64,000 nucleotides of DNA. It comes from Halobellus clavatus. GTDB lineage: Archaea > Halobacteriota > Halobacteria > Halobacteriales > Haloferacaceae. This document shows, piece after piece, positions 47,234-54,511 of the stretch (positions are counted from its first letter, which is position 1; each line of letters opens with the position of its first letter). The notes under the pieces were generated by a model, which saw only the letters and a list, made by a program, of their open reading frames with translations, had not been told where the DNA came from and did no database searches. The stretch covers positions 1 through 64,000 of the forward strand of contig NZ_FNPB01000002.1 of NCBI RefSeq assembly GCF_900107195.1, given 5' to 3'. A program made the position numbers and the translations under genes.

Positions 47234-47908
47234 TCAGTAGTCGATGCGCGCCCGACCGCTCGTCGCGCTCCGGATTCGGTCACGGAGCGCCGCTGCCTGC
47301 TCGATGGGTGCGCGGATCTCGAACGAGACGTCGGCGTCGTAATCGGCGTCGAACTCCACGTCCGCGCTCTCGATGAGGTCGCGGACGTTGCCGGAGTCGT
47401 CGTACTCGACGGTGACGGCGAATCGCTCGTGCGGGACCGTCTCGACGACGCCCGCGTCGTCGATGGCGTCCTTCACGGCGCGGGAGTACGCGCGGGCGAG
47501 TCCGCCCACGCCGAGGTTCGTCCCGCCGTAGTACCGGGTCACGACCGCGACGACGTTCCGGAGTTCCTGCTGAACGAGGACGTTCAGCGCGGGATCGCCC
47601 GCCGAGCCGCTGGGTTCGCCGTCGTCGGACTGGTACTCGCGGAGCATCGCCGCCGACCCGTCGCTTGGCCCGCTGCCCCCGGTTTCGACTGCAGGTGCGC
47701 GGTAGGCGGGAACGTTGTGCGTCGCGTCGGCGTGACGGTCGCGGATCTGCTCGACGAACGCTTCCGCCTCGGCGACGGTGTTGGCGGGGCCCACATAGCC
47801 GACGAACTCCGATCCGCGGATCTCGAAGGCCGCCTCACCCGGTCCGGCCACGGTCCGGAAGGCGTCCGGATGGTCGCTTCCGGCGGTGTCCTCGGACGGA
47901 TCAGTCAC
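47234..47908 (-). CDS. IMPACT/YigZ family protein
   Basis: This is a 224-aa UPF0029 protein. The N-terminal IMPACT domain shows EIRGSEFVGYVGPANTVAEA, THNVPAYRA, the family signature SDDGEPSGSAGDPALNVL and VVTRYYGGTNLGVGGLARAY; a C-terminal ferredoxin-like domain follows. Relatives influence translation regulation or bind nucleic acids. GTG 47908 is preferred over ATG 47929, because a TATA box (CCCTTTTGATCG, about 47932-47943) lies only a few bases from the ATG but 29 bases from the GTG. Confidence 0.88.
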   Translation of the reverse strand: MTDPSEDTAGSDHPDAFRTVAGPGEAAFEIRGSEFVGYVGPANTVAEAEAFVEQIRDRHADATHNVPAYRAPAVETGGSGPSDGSAAMLREYQSDDGEPSGSAGDPALNVLVQQELRNVVAVVTRYYGGTNLGVGGLARAYSRAVKDAIDDAGVVETVPHERFAVTVEYDDSGNVRDLIESADVEFDADYDADVSFEIRAPIEQAAALRDRIRSATSGRARIDY

Positions 47909-47962
47909 GGGTGGCGGTAGGTCCGCCATCGATCAAAAGGGTTCGCGTCGCGAGATTTCTGG

Positions 47963-48023
47963 CCGCCCGGTGGTGAGTTCTGTGACCTGACCGCCCGGTG
48001 GTAGATTGTGTGACCGCCGGGGG
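47963..48023. repeat. 28-bp tandem repeat between ACT and IMPACT genes
   Basis: CCGCCCGGTGGTGAGTTCTG (47963) is followed 28 bases later by CCGCCCGGTGGTAGATTGTG (47991), then a truncated CCGCCGGGGG (48014) that ends just before the stop codon of the ACT gene. Confidence 0.7.
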
Positions 48024-48027
48024 TCGA

Positions 48028-48531
48028 TCACGCGAGGCTGATCCGACGGACGAAGTCGAGTGCCGAGAGTTCGTTCAGGAGGTCGCCGGGGATCGGATCG
48101 TCGGTGATGACGTAGAGTTTCGGCTCGTCGGTGAACTCGGGATCTTCGCTGATCGTCTGGCGGATGGAGATGCCGCGATCCGCGAGGTGAGTCGTGATCT
48201 CAGCGACGATGCCGGGGCGCTCGGCGTCGTTGACCTCGACGGTGAGTGCGGAGAGATCGAGGACAGGTGCGAGATCCATAAGGCTCGGGATCGACGAGAT
48301 GTTCTGGAAGATTCGCCTGAGTTCCTCGTCTTCGAGGATCGCCGTCGTCGTCGAGTCGACCACGCGGCGGTCGACGTCGATCTCGCGAGCGATGCCCGTG
48401 TTCGGGATTTCGATTCCTCCGGAAACGACGCGCCCGTCGTCGTTGACCGAGAAGCCGCGTTCTAAGAGGAGACGGATGACCTCCTGTTGACTGGGGCTCC
48501 CCTCGAACTTCTCCATAATCTCGTCGAACAC
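48028..48531 (-). CDS. HTH-ACT domain regulator
   Basis: This is a 167-aa protein with an N-terminal helix-turn-helix-like part (MEKFEGSPSQQEVIRLLLER, IPNTGIAREIDVDRRVVDST) and a C-terminal ACT domain (LTVEVNDAERPGIVAEITTHLADRGISIR) that should bind an amino acid. Proteins of this type are widespread in haloarchaea; targets are unknown. GTG 48531 is chosen because a TATA element (TCTCATATCGG) lies 28 bases upstream; a GTG at 48546 would precede transcription. Confidence 0.85.
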   Translation of the reverse strand: MFDEIMEKFEGSPSQQEVIRLLLERGFSVNDDGRVVSGGIEIPNTGIAREIDVDRRVVDSTTTAILEDEELRRIFQNISSIPSLMDLAPVLDLSALTVEVNDAERPGIVAEITTHLADRGISIRQTISEDPEFTDEPKLYVITDDPIPGDLLNELSALDFVRRISLA

Positions 48532-48668
48532 GGTCGAAGTGATCACGGGCCACCGATATGAGACTGGCGTTCGGGCGGGAACAGACTGCCAGAGGCGGTC
48601 CCGACGCTACCGGAGAGTGTGTCGGGCGACGCCGCCGGGAATCGTGCTGGTATCCGTGTGCGTCGGAC

Positions 48669-50582
48669 TCAGTTGTCGAACCGAGCCTGCACGAACGGCT
48701 GGGCGTTTTCGATGTCGCCGAGTCGAGAATCAGAGAGGAGGACTGCTTCGGTCTCGTCGATCGGGACCGAGAGCGAGATCTCTTTCGTCCGGCCGTAGCG
48801 GCCCTTCGAGACGACGACGGCGTTGACGATCCCGAGCATATCGAGTTCGGAGATGAGGTCGGTGACGCGGCGCTGGGTGAGCACGTCGGCGTCGATCTCC
48901 TCGCAGAGCCGCTTGTAGATGTTGAACACCTCGCCGGTGTTCACGTTTCGAACGCCGTTCTTTTCCAGCAAGATCGTCGCGAAGAGCACGATCTTCGATT
49001 GGGTTGGCAGCGTCCGGACGACCTCGACGACCCGATCGAGTTCGATCTTGTCTTGGGCCTTGCGGACGTGTGCCTCCTCGACGGTGTCGGCCTGTCCGCG
49101 CTCGGCGAGTTCCCCCGCAGTCCGGAGGAGGTCGAGTGCGCGGCGGGCGTCACCGTGCTCCTGGGCGGCGAATGCCGCACACAGCGGGATGACGTCGTCG
49201 GTGAGGGCGTCTTGCTTGAACGCGACGTTCGCGCGGTGCTGGAGGATGTCGCGGAGTTGGTTCGCGTCGTACGGCGGGAAGACGATCTCCTCTTCGCCCA
49301 GACTGGATTTGACCCGCGGATCGAGGAAGTCGGTGAACTTGAGGTCGTTCGAGATGCCCATAATCGAGATCCGGGAGTTGTCCAGCTCGGAGTTCATCCG
49401 CGAGAGGTTGTACAGCGTGTCGTCACCGGATTTCTCGACGAGTTTGTCGATCTCGTCGAGCATAATCACGACGACGCGTTCCTCGTAATCGACGGCGTCG
49501 AAGAACGTGGAGTAGACCCGATCGGTGGGCCATCCCGTCATTGGGACCGACTCCATTCCCTCGCGGTCGTCTTCCAGTTTCTCGATCCGATCTGCGACGT
49601 CGTCGATCGTCTCGAACTCCGTGTCAGCGAGTGACGTAGCGGGAGCGGCGGCGTCTGCAGCCTCGGAGTGGAGTTCGTTCAGTTCCGCCAGTTCTGCATC
49701 GATGACGTTCTGGTTCTTTTCGATGAACTTGTTCGCGAGTTGCGCGAGAACGCGGTACTGCGTGTCGGTGACTTCGCAGTTGATGTACTCGACCTCGCAG
49801 GGGACGTCGTACTTCTTCGAGGTGGATTCGAGCTCCTGGCTGACGAACTTCGCGCTCGCGGTCTTGCCGGTCCCCGTCTTCCCGTAGATCAGAATGTTCG
49901 ACGGCGTCTCGCCACGGAGTGCCGAGACCAGGATCGTCGCCATCTGGTTGATCTGTTCGGTCCGGTGCGGGAGTTCGTGGGGGGTGTAGGACGGCCGCAG
50001 CACCTCTTTGTTCTCGAAGATCGGTTCGCCCGAGAGCAGGTCGTCGAAGAGTCCCTGACTGTCGTCGTCGTCGAGGACGACCTCGTCGAGCCCGAGGTCG
50101 GTCTTGCCCCCGCCGCTCGAGTCGGTCGGGCCGATGCTCTCTTCGATGTCGATGTCGGCGGCGGTGACAGGATCGGAATCCGATTCGGACGTCGAATTCG
50201 GTTCCGAACTGGGGGAGGGGTCGGACGGTGAATCGTCGGCGGACGTTGGGTCCTCCTCAGTAGGATCCGCTTCGACTGTGGGATCCGTGTCACGCGGCGA
50301 GCCATCCCCCTCAGATCCGTCCGACTGATCACCCTCTTCGGACGCGTCCGTTTCGACGGGAAACTCGTCGGTGATTGTGGCGTTCTCGGCGGTCCCACTG
50401 TCCGCACTCGCTTCAGCCGTATCCGCAGCGGGACGATCGCCGGCGTCGGGATCCGCGTCGGCGGTCGACTCCGCCTCCTCGATCACCGTCCGATCGTCGA
50501 CGTCGAGCGACGTGTCGGGCGCAGCGGCTTCCTCTCGGTTCGTAGCGCGTCTCTCGTTCCCGGATCCTGTATCTTCGCCCAT
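48669..50582 (-). CDS. orc1: Orc1/Cdc6 origin-recognition protein
   Basis: This is a 637-aa initiator. Residues 1-190 are an acidic, Ser/Thr-rich, probably disordered extension, longer than in most archaeal Orc1 proteins. The AAA+ core follows, with Walker A YGKTGTGKT, Walker B VVVIMLDEID and sensor 1 SIMGISNDLKF. An insert of about 50 residues precedes Walker B, the lid contains GDARRALDLLRTAGELAE, and a C-terminal winged helix binds DNA. It lies beside a predicted origin and reads away from it, the usual linkage of orc1 to oriC. The start at 50582 sits behind a TATA element (CGATATACC, about 50627-50637). An ORB-like site lies between the TATA and the start. Confidence 0.95.
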   Translation of the reverse strand: MGEDTGSGNERRATNREEAAAPDTSLDVDDRTVIEEAESTADADPDAGDRPAADTAEASADSGTAENATITDEFPVETDASEEGDQSDGSEGDGSPRDTDPTVEADPTEEDPTSADDSPSDPSPSSEPNSTSESDSDPVTAADIDIEESIGPTDSSGGGKTDLGLDEVVLDDDDSQGLFDDLLSGEPIFENKEVLRPSYTPHELPHRTEQINQMATILVSALRGETPSNILIYGKTGTGKTASAKFVSQELESTSKKYDVPCEVEYINCEVTDTQYRVLAQLANKFIEKNQNVIDAELAELNELHSEAADAAAPATSLADTEFETIDDVADRIEKLEDDREGMESVPMTGWPTDRVYSTFFDAVDYEERVVVIMLDEIDKLVEKSGDDTLYNLSRMNSELDNSRISIMGISNDLKFTDFLDPRVKSSLGEEEIVFPPYDANQLRDILQHRANVAFKQDALTDDVIPLCAAFAAQEHGDARRALDLLRTAGELAERGQADTVEEAHVRKAQDKIELDRVVEVVRTLPTQSKIVLFATILLEKNGVRNVNTGEVFNIYKRLCEEIDADVLTQRRVTDLISELDMLGIVNAVVVSKGRYGRTKEISLSVPIDETEAVLLSDSRLGDIENAQPFVQARFDN

Positions 50583-50590
50583 CGATGTAA

Positions 50591-50614
50591 CCCCCCAATT
50601 TCGACTGGAAATCA
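50591..50614 (-). promoter_or_regulatory. ORB-like element in the orc1 promoter
   Basis: On the minus strand GATTTCCAGTCGAAA runs into TTGGGGGG. This matches the core of the two origin boxes (TTTCCAGT.GAAA plus a G-run). It covers the probable transcription start of orc1, so Orc1 may bind its own promoter. It lacks the ACGAAGGGGTGGGG arm of the origin boxes and may be a half-site. Confidence 0.6.
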
Positions 50615-50615
50615 C

Positions 50616-51006
50616 GCCCCCGTGAAGGTATATCGGAGCGTTAGCCGAGAGAGAAACCGAATTAGACCGGTTCTCTCTCGCCGACGTGTCCAGTTGATGC
50701 AGAAGAAGCAGACGAACAGGTGGAATAAAAAACTTGTCTCTTTCTCCGTCCCCTCACGATGTGAGATGTCCAGACCACTGCGTGAGTGGCGCGAACTGCT
50801 GTAATCGGGCAAGGATTCCTCGCCAGTGAGGAGAACTACCCGGTGGAGCAGGAGTCGACCCAAGCGCCACCCCCGGGTGTGCACCCGCGGAGTGACGTGA
50901 TGGTGTGACTCGGTTGAGATTGTCGTTCGGAAGTCGTTCGGGAGTTGTTCGAGGTTGTTCAAGGGTCGCTCGGATCGCCGTCCACTCGGATTGTCGTTCC
51001 CTCGAC
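50616..51006. other. Left part of the origin intergenic region, no gene
   Basis: This stretch contains the orc1 TATA element. Around 50921-50970 there is a run of degenerate copies of GTCGTTCGG/GTTGTTCGAGG, of unknown role. Short open frames are Arg/Ser-rich and unsupported. Confidence 0.5.
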
Positions 51007-51036
51007 CCCTCCCCCACCCCTTCGTTTCGGGTGGAA
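51007..51036 (-). promoter_or_regulatory. Origin recognition box 1 (ORB, leftward)
   Basis: On the minus strand GTTCCACCCGAAACGAAGG is followed by GGTGGGGG. This is the haloarchaeal ORB arrangement: an interrupted TTCCA...GAAAC repeat plus G-run. It is inverted relative to the second box and on the other side of the AT-rich region. Confidence 0.85.
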
Positions 51037-51220
51037 CCGTCAGAACGGGGGTGGGGGTGTCAGCACCGGGTACTACTAGAGCGGTATCTTTATAATGTCT
51101 CTCCCGAAAACGGACCCGTATTCCAGTAGAGAATTAATATCAGTATATCTATTATTTAATTTTAGTATCTAAACAGCTGATTTTATCTGCCCAGTCGGCC
51201 GGCATCCCACACCGTCATCG
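51037..51220. other. oriC: oriC core with AT-rich unwinding region
   Basis: Between the two inverted ORBs, the stretch from about 51080 to 51190 is strikingly AT-rich for this genome (for example AATTAATATCAGTATATC and TATTATTTAATTTTAGTATC). With flanking ORBs and adjacent orc1 this is the expected duplex-unwinding element of a chromosomal origin. A second G-rich tract (GGGGGTGGGGGTG) lies at 51047-51059. Confidence 0.85.
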
Positions 51221-51250
51221 GTTTCCAGTTGAAACGAAGGGGTGGGGGGT
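51221..51250 (+). promoter_or_regulatory. Origin recognition box 2 (ORB, rightward)
   Basis: GTTTCCAGTTGAAACGAAGG is followed by GGTGGGGGGT, a strong match to the haloarchaeal ORB. The G-run points away from the AT-rich region, mirroring box 1. Confidence 0.88.
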
Positions 51251-51291
51251 TGATTTCAGTGGGTACCGACGCCAGCTGGTCGACTGGATAC

Positions 51292-51347
51292 CCGATCGGT
51301 CCACACCGCGTGTCGAAATCCGATCGGTTCACACCGCGTGTCGATTT
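51292..51347 (+). repeat. 28-bp direct repeat beside oriC
   Basis: CCGATCGGTCCACACCGCGT (51292) recurs as CCGATCGGTTCACACCGCGT (51320), each followed by GTCGA and an AT-rich triplet. It does not resemble an ORB. It lies between ORB2 and oapA, upstream of the oapA TATA element (GTTTAAGTG, about 51452). Confidence 0.65.
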
Positions 51348-51526
51348 CGCACGTCGATCGTGCCCCGGAGTCCACACGAATCGCCTTCCTGAGGCTGCTA
51401 CCGACTATCTACCGGCTGAATCCCCCTCGATCGTGGCCCGTCTGACGCAGTGTTTAAGTGAACACGGAGTTGTGATACCTCCATACGCCCTTCCACGAGT
51501 CGGATCGGGAGGCGCGGGAGGCCAGG

Positions 51527-52168
51527 ATGGGACTGTTCACAGACCTTAGAGACAGCATCTCACGGGCCGTCGACCGGATGTTCTCGGATGCCGAGCCCAA
51601 ACGGATCGGCATCTACGGACCCCCCAATGCCGGGAAGACGACCCTCGCAAACAGAATCGCACGTGACTGGACCGGCGACGCCGTCGGCCCCGAGAGTCAC
51701 ATCCCGCACGAAACCCGACGCGCGCGTCGGAAAGAAAACGTCGAGATCGAACGGGACGGCAAGACGGTGAGCATCGACATCGTCGACACGCCCGGTGTCA
51801 CGACGAAAGTCGACTACAAGGAGTTCCTCGACCACGATATGGAGAAAGAGGACGCCGTCCGCCGATCTCGCGAAGCGACCGAAGGCGTCGCGGAGGCGAT
51901 GCACTGGCTCCGCGAGGACGTCGACGGCGTGATCTACGTCCTCGACAGCACGGAGGATCCGTTCACGCAGGTGAACACGATGCTCATCGGGATCATCGAG
52001 AGCCAGGACCTGCCGGTGTTGATCTTCGCGAACAAGACAGACCTGGACGATTCGAACGTCCAGCGCATCGCCAACGCGTTCCCGCAGCATGAGACAGTGC
52101 CGCTTTCGGCGCTCGAGGGGAACAATATGGACGAAGTCTACTCGAAGATCGCGGAGTACTTCGGGTGA
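51527..52168 (+). CDS. oapA: Origin-associated small GTPase OapA
   Basis: This is a 213-aa Ras-superfamily GTPase. G1 is GPPNAGKT (31-38), G3 DTPG, G4 NKTDL and G5 is near LSALEGNN. The N-terminal helix (LFTDLRDSISRAVDRMF) is amphipathic and could attach to membrane. The gene is found beside oriC in haloarchaea and was named origin-associated protein A. In Haloferax the homologue has been linked to extracellular vesicle formation (ArvA). It is the first gene of oapABC, with a GGGAGG ribosome-binding site about 6 bases before the ATG and a leader of about 44 bases. Confidence 0.92.
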   Translation: MGLFTDLRDSISRAVDRMFSDAEPKRIGIYGPPNAGKTTLANRIARDWTGDAVGPESHIPHETRRARRKENVEIERDGKTVSIDIVDTPGVTTKVDYKEFLDHDMEKEDAVRRSREATEGVAEAMHWLREDVDGVIYVLDSTEDPFTQVNTMLIGIIESQDLPVLIFANKTDLDDSNVQRIANAFPQHETVPLSALEGNNMDEVYSKIAEYFG

Positions 52169-52563
52169 TCACGATGCCGGAAGTCACACCAGGCGAGACC
52201 GGAGACGGCGTCCAGATCGACCTCATCAGTGGCGCTCGGATGGAGGGGCTGACGAGTATGGAGAAAATTCGTCTCATCCTCGACGGCGTCCGCGACGGCA
52301 ACATCGTCGTGCTCGAAGAGGGACTGTCGCCCGACGAGGAATCGAAGCTCATCGAGGTCACGATGACCGAAATCAGTCCCGACGAGTTCAACGGGATCGA
52401 GATCGAGACCTATCCCCACTCCCAGACCGGAAGTCAGAGCCTTCTCGACCGACTGATGGGCAAAGGATCGGACAAGAAACTCACCGTCATCGGTCCTGCA
52501 AACCAGATCGAGACGCTCCACAAAGACGAGAACCTCATCAGCGCACTCGTCTCCCGAAAGTAA
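52165..52563 (+). CDS. oapB: Origin-associated protein OapB (DUF2073 family)
   Basis: This is a 132-aa protein recognised by GDGVQIDLISGARMEGLTSM, EKIRLILDGVRDGNIVVLEE, KLIEVTMTEISPDEFNGIEI and LTVIGPANQIETLHKDE. No enzyme motif is visible. GTG 52165 overlaps the oapA stop codon (GTGA), indicating coupling; ATG 52174 is the alternative start. It likely works with the OapA GTPase, as the genes stay together. Confidence 0.9.
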   Translation: MITMPEVTPGETGDGVQIDLISGARMEGLTSMEKIRLILDGVRDGNIVVLEEGLSPDEESKLIEVTMTEISPDEFNGIEIETYPHSQTGSQSLLDRLMGKGSDKKLTVIGPANQIETLHKDENLISALVSRK

Positions 52564-52692
52564 CAGGGCAAGTAGATGACACGCACTGCCCCGACCGGCC
52601 GTCCTCGACGCGTCGCTTCGACGCCACGACGACGTCGCCGGCCCGCCGGACGCCCGCTGCACCCGAACCCAGCCCTCCTTCCGTAATCACCA

Positions 52693-53808
52693 ATGCCTCA
52701 CCAATGTACGAACTGCGGCCGAGTGTTCGCGGACGGGTCCAAAGAGATGCTGTCCGGGTGTCCGAACTGCGGCGGTAACAAGTTCCAATTCCAGCCCGCC
52801 TCCGAGACGTCATTGGAGACGGAGACCGACAGCGGCACCGCCGCCAGCCAGTCGCCTCCGCCTTCGACGGACGAGCGGACTCCATCTTCACCCAGCGAAC
52901 CCGCTCCATCTTCGGCCGACGAATCGAGGGCGACTCCGGACGGCGCTTCGACGACCAGTACTCCCGACGAGTCGTCGCCGACTGGGTCGTCGGAAGCGTG
53001 GAGCGAGGCAGCGGACCGAGCGCTCGACGACCGCTCGGGTGCCACCGCGGATTCACCGGACCAACAGTCCACACCCACCGACGCCGGTCCCGATACACAG
53101 CGTGATCCGCTCGCATCCGATCGCGAGTGGCCGAATCAGTCGAACCGATCGGAGTCGGCCGGCGGATCCGACGACTCCTCCCAACCCGCTGGTCCGGACG
53201 ATTCGACGGGATCCGATTCAGACACGCAGTCTGCTTCTTCACCGTCTCGATCCGAGTCCTCACCATCTCGATCCGAGTCCTCACCGTCTCGATCCGAGTC
53301 CTCACCGTCCCGATCCGAGTCCTCACCGTCCCAGCCCGAATCTCCTGACTCTCAGAGCAGTTCCTCTTCGCCGGCGGACTCGACGATGGCGTCTGATACC
53401 GACGTCGACTCGACCGCGTCAAACGTTCCGGAAGACGCCGCGCAAGCGAACGCTCGAAGCGACGTCGTCTCGCCGGACGAGATCGCGGCTGGTGCTCCGG
53501 ATCCTACCGTCGACGATCCGTCTGACAACGAGGCCAGCGGCGAGGACGCTCGCGGTCCACCGAGCGACGCTGACGGTCGCGTCATCGAACCTTCGAATGA
53601 CGACCGGCCGGACCTCGACGACCTCCGGGAGGAACTCAACGAGCAGTTCGAGAGCATCCGCATCGTCGCCCCCGGCGAATACGAACTCAATCTGATGGAA
53701 CTGTACGACCGAACCGAGTACATCATCTCACTCCAGGAGGACGGCCGGTACATCATCGAAGTCCCGGATACGTGGGACACGACCCCGGGCGGCCCCGACG
53801 ACGCCTGA
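52693..53808 (+). CDS. oapC: Origin-associated zinc-ribbon protein OapC
   Basis: This is a 371-aa protein with three parts. Residues 1-30 are a zinc ribbon (CTNCG and CPNCGG). Residues about 35-310 are a Ser/Asp/Pro-rich disordered linker including five copies of a 7-residue unit (SPSRSES). The last 60 residues form a conserved domain (FESIRIVAPGEYELNLMELY, TEYIISLQEDGRYIIEVPD). Its architecture and position after oapB match OapC (ArvC in the vesicle literature). The 129-base gap after oapB shows no promoter that I can recognise. Confidence 0.9.
   Translation: MPHQCTNCGRVFADGSKEMLSGCPNCGGNKFQFQPASETSLETETDSGTAASQSPPPSTDERTPSSPSEPAPSSADESRATPDGASTTSTPDESSPTGSSEAWSEAADRALDDRSGATADSPDQQSTPTDAGPDTQRDPLASDREWPNQSNRSESAGGSDDSSQPAGPDDSTGSDSDTQSASSPSRSESSPSRSESSPSRSESSPSRSESSPSQPESPDSQSSSSSPADSTMASDTDVDSTASNVPEDAAQANARSDVVSPDEIAAGAPDPTVDDPSDNEASGEDARGPPSDADGRVIEPSNDDRPDLDDLREELNEQFESIRIVAPGEYELNLMELYDRTEYIISLQEDGRYIIEVPDTWDTTPGGPDDA
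53239..53343 (+). repeat. 21-bp in-frame repeat within oapC
   Basis: Five tandem units of TCACCGTCTCGATCCGAGTC plus C, at 53239, 53260, 53281, 53302 and a diverged copy at 53323. They encode SPSRSES in the disordered linker. Copy number is likely to vary between strains. Confidence 0.9.
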
Positions 53809-53818
53809 CGTCTCTCTC

Positions 53819-53857
53819 CCGTCGGATCCCGTCGGATCCCGTCGGATCCCGTCGGAT
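53819..53857. repeat. 10-bp tandem repeat after oapC
   Basis: Four copies of GTCGGATCCC (the last ends in TAAG) directly follow the oapC stop codon region. The first three copies are identical, so the array is recent. No gene was found from here to the microprotein at 54013. Confidence 0.9.
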
Positions 53858-54012
53858 AAGGTCCGTTCTTCGTTCAAGTCGATCACTCCAGACCTGCTCA
53901 TCCGCCTTTCCCGACGGTCTCTTTGACGGCCCCTGCTTCTACGAGACTCCGTCGACACCCTCACGGCGTCGAATTGGAGGGATTTAAGCGCCCCGCCCGA
54001 CACCGACCGGGT

Positions 54013-54102
54013 ATGAGTCAGGCGACCAAAATCGTCCTCGGAACTGTCGGTGTCTCAGCCGTCCTCGTGATCGCTATCGTCGTGCTGCTCGCGTTCGGGT
54101 AA
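54013..54102 (+). CDS. 29-residue single-span membrane microprotein
   Basis: The translation is MSQATK, then a hydrophobic stretch (IVLGTVGVSAVLVIAIVVLL) and AFG before TAA. A clear TATA box (GGGATTTAAGCG, about 53979-53990) is 28 bases upstream of the ATG, giving a leaderless transcript. The short polar N-terminus and single helix fit a membrane-inserted microprotein. The function is unknown. The run CCTTTTTT at 54161-54168 could terminate its transcript. Confidence 0.65.
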   Translation: MSQATKIVLGTVGVSAVLVIAIVVLLAFG

Positions 54103-54126
54103 TGTCGTGATGCTCGCGTTCGGGTA
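54079..54126 (+). repeat. 25-bp duplication of the microprotein 3' end
   Basis: GTCGTGCTGCTCGCGTTCGG at 54079 recurs as GTCGTGATGCTCGCGTTCGG at 54104. The first copy ends in the TAA stop, the second in TAC. Apart from one internal change and the last bases the copies are identical. Confidence 0.85.
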
Positions 54127-54180
54127 CCGGCGGTAGCCGGCAGCGTCCGGATCTCATTTCCTTTTTTCGGTCGTCGATGC

Positions 54181-54290
54181 CGGCTCCTCGTTCATCGACC
54201 CGACGCTTCGCTTATCGACACGGCTCCTCGTTCATCGACCCGACGCTTCGTTTATCGATATGGCTCCTCGTTTATCGACACGACGCTTCG
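54181..54290. repeat. 40-bp tandem repeat, nearly three copies
   Basis: Units start at 54181, 54221 and 54261, each CGGCTCCTCGTTCATCGACC, then CGACGCTTCG and CTTATCGACA or close variants. Each unit itself contains two ATCGA blocks 20 bases apart. The remaining intergenic DNA to 54511 holds no supported gene. Confidence 0.9.
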
Positions 54291-54511
54291 CGCAGACTAC
54301 TCTCCGACTCGTGGAGAGTTGCCCTGCCACACTCGGCGGATGACTTCCGGTACAATCCGGTTTCATGTCTCCGAAAAGACGCTTTTTCACCTCGAGTCAC
54401 CCGAGTCCCGACTCGTCGCCCCCCCGCGAACCGGGGTCGAACCCGCCTATTACGACATCGATCGTGGTTTCGAGGCGTACCGCTCAAGGCGCCCCGGGTT
54501 CAACCGAACGT

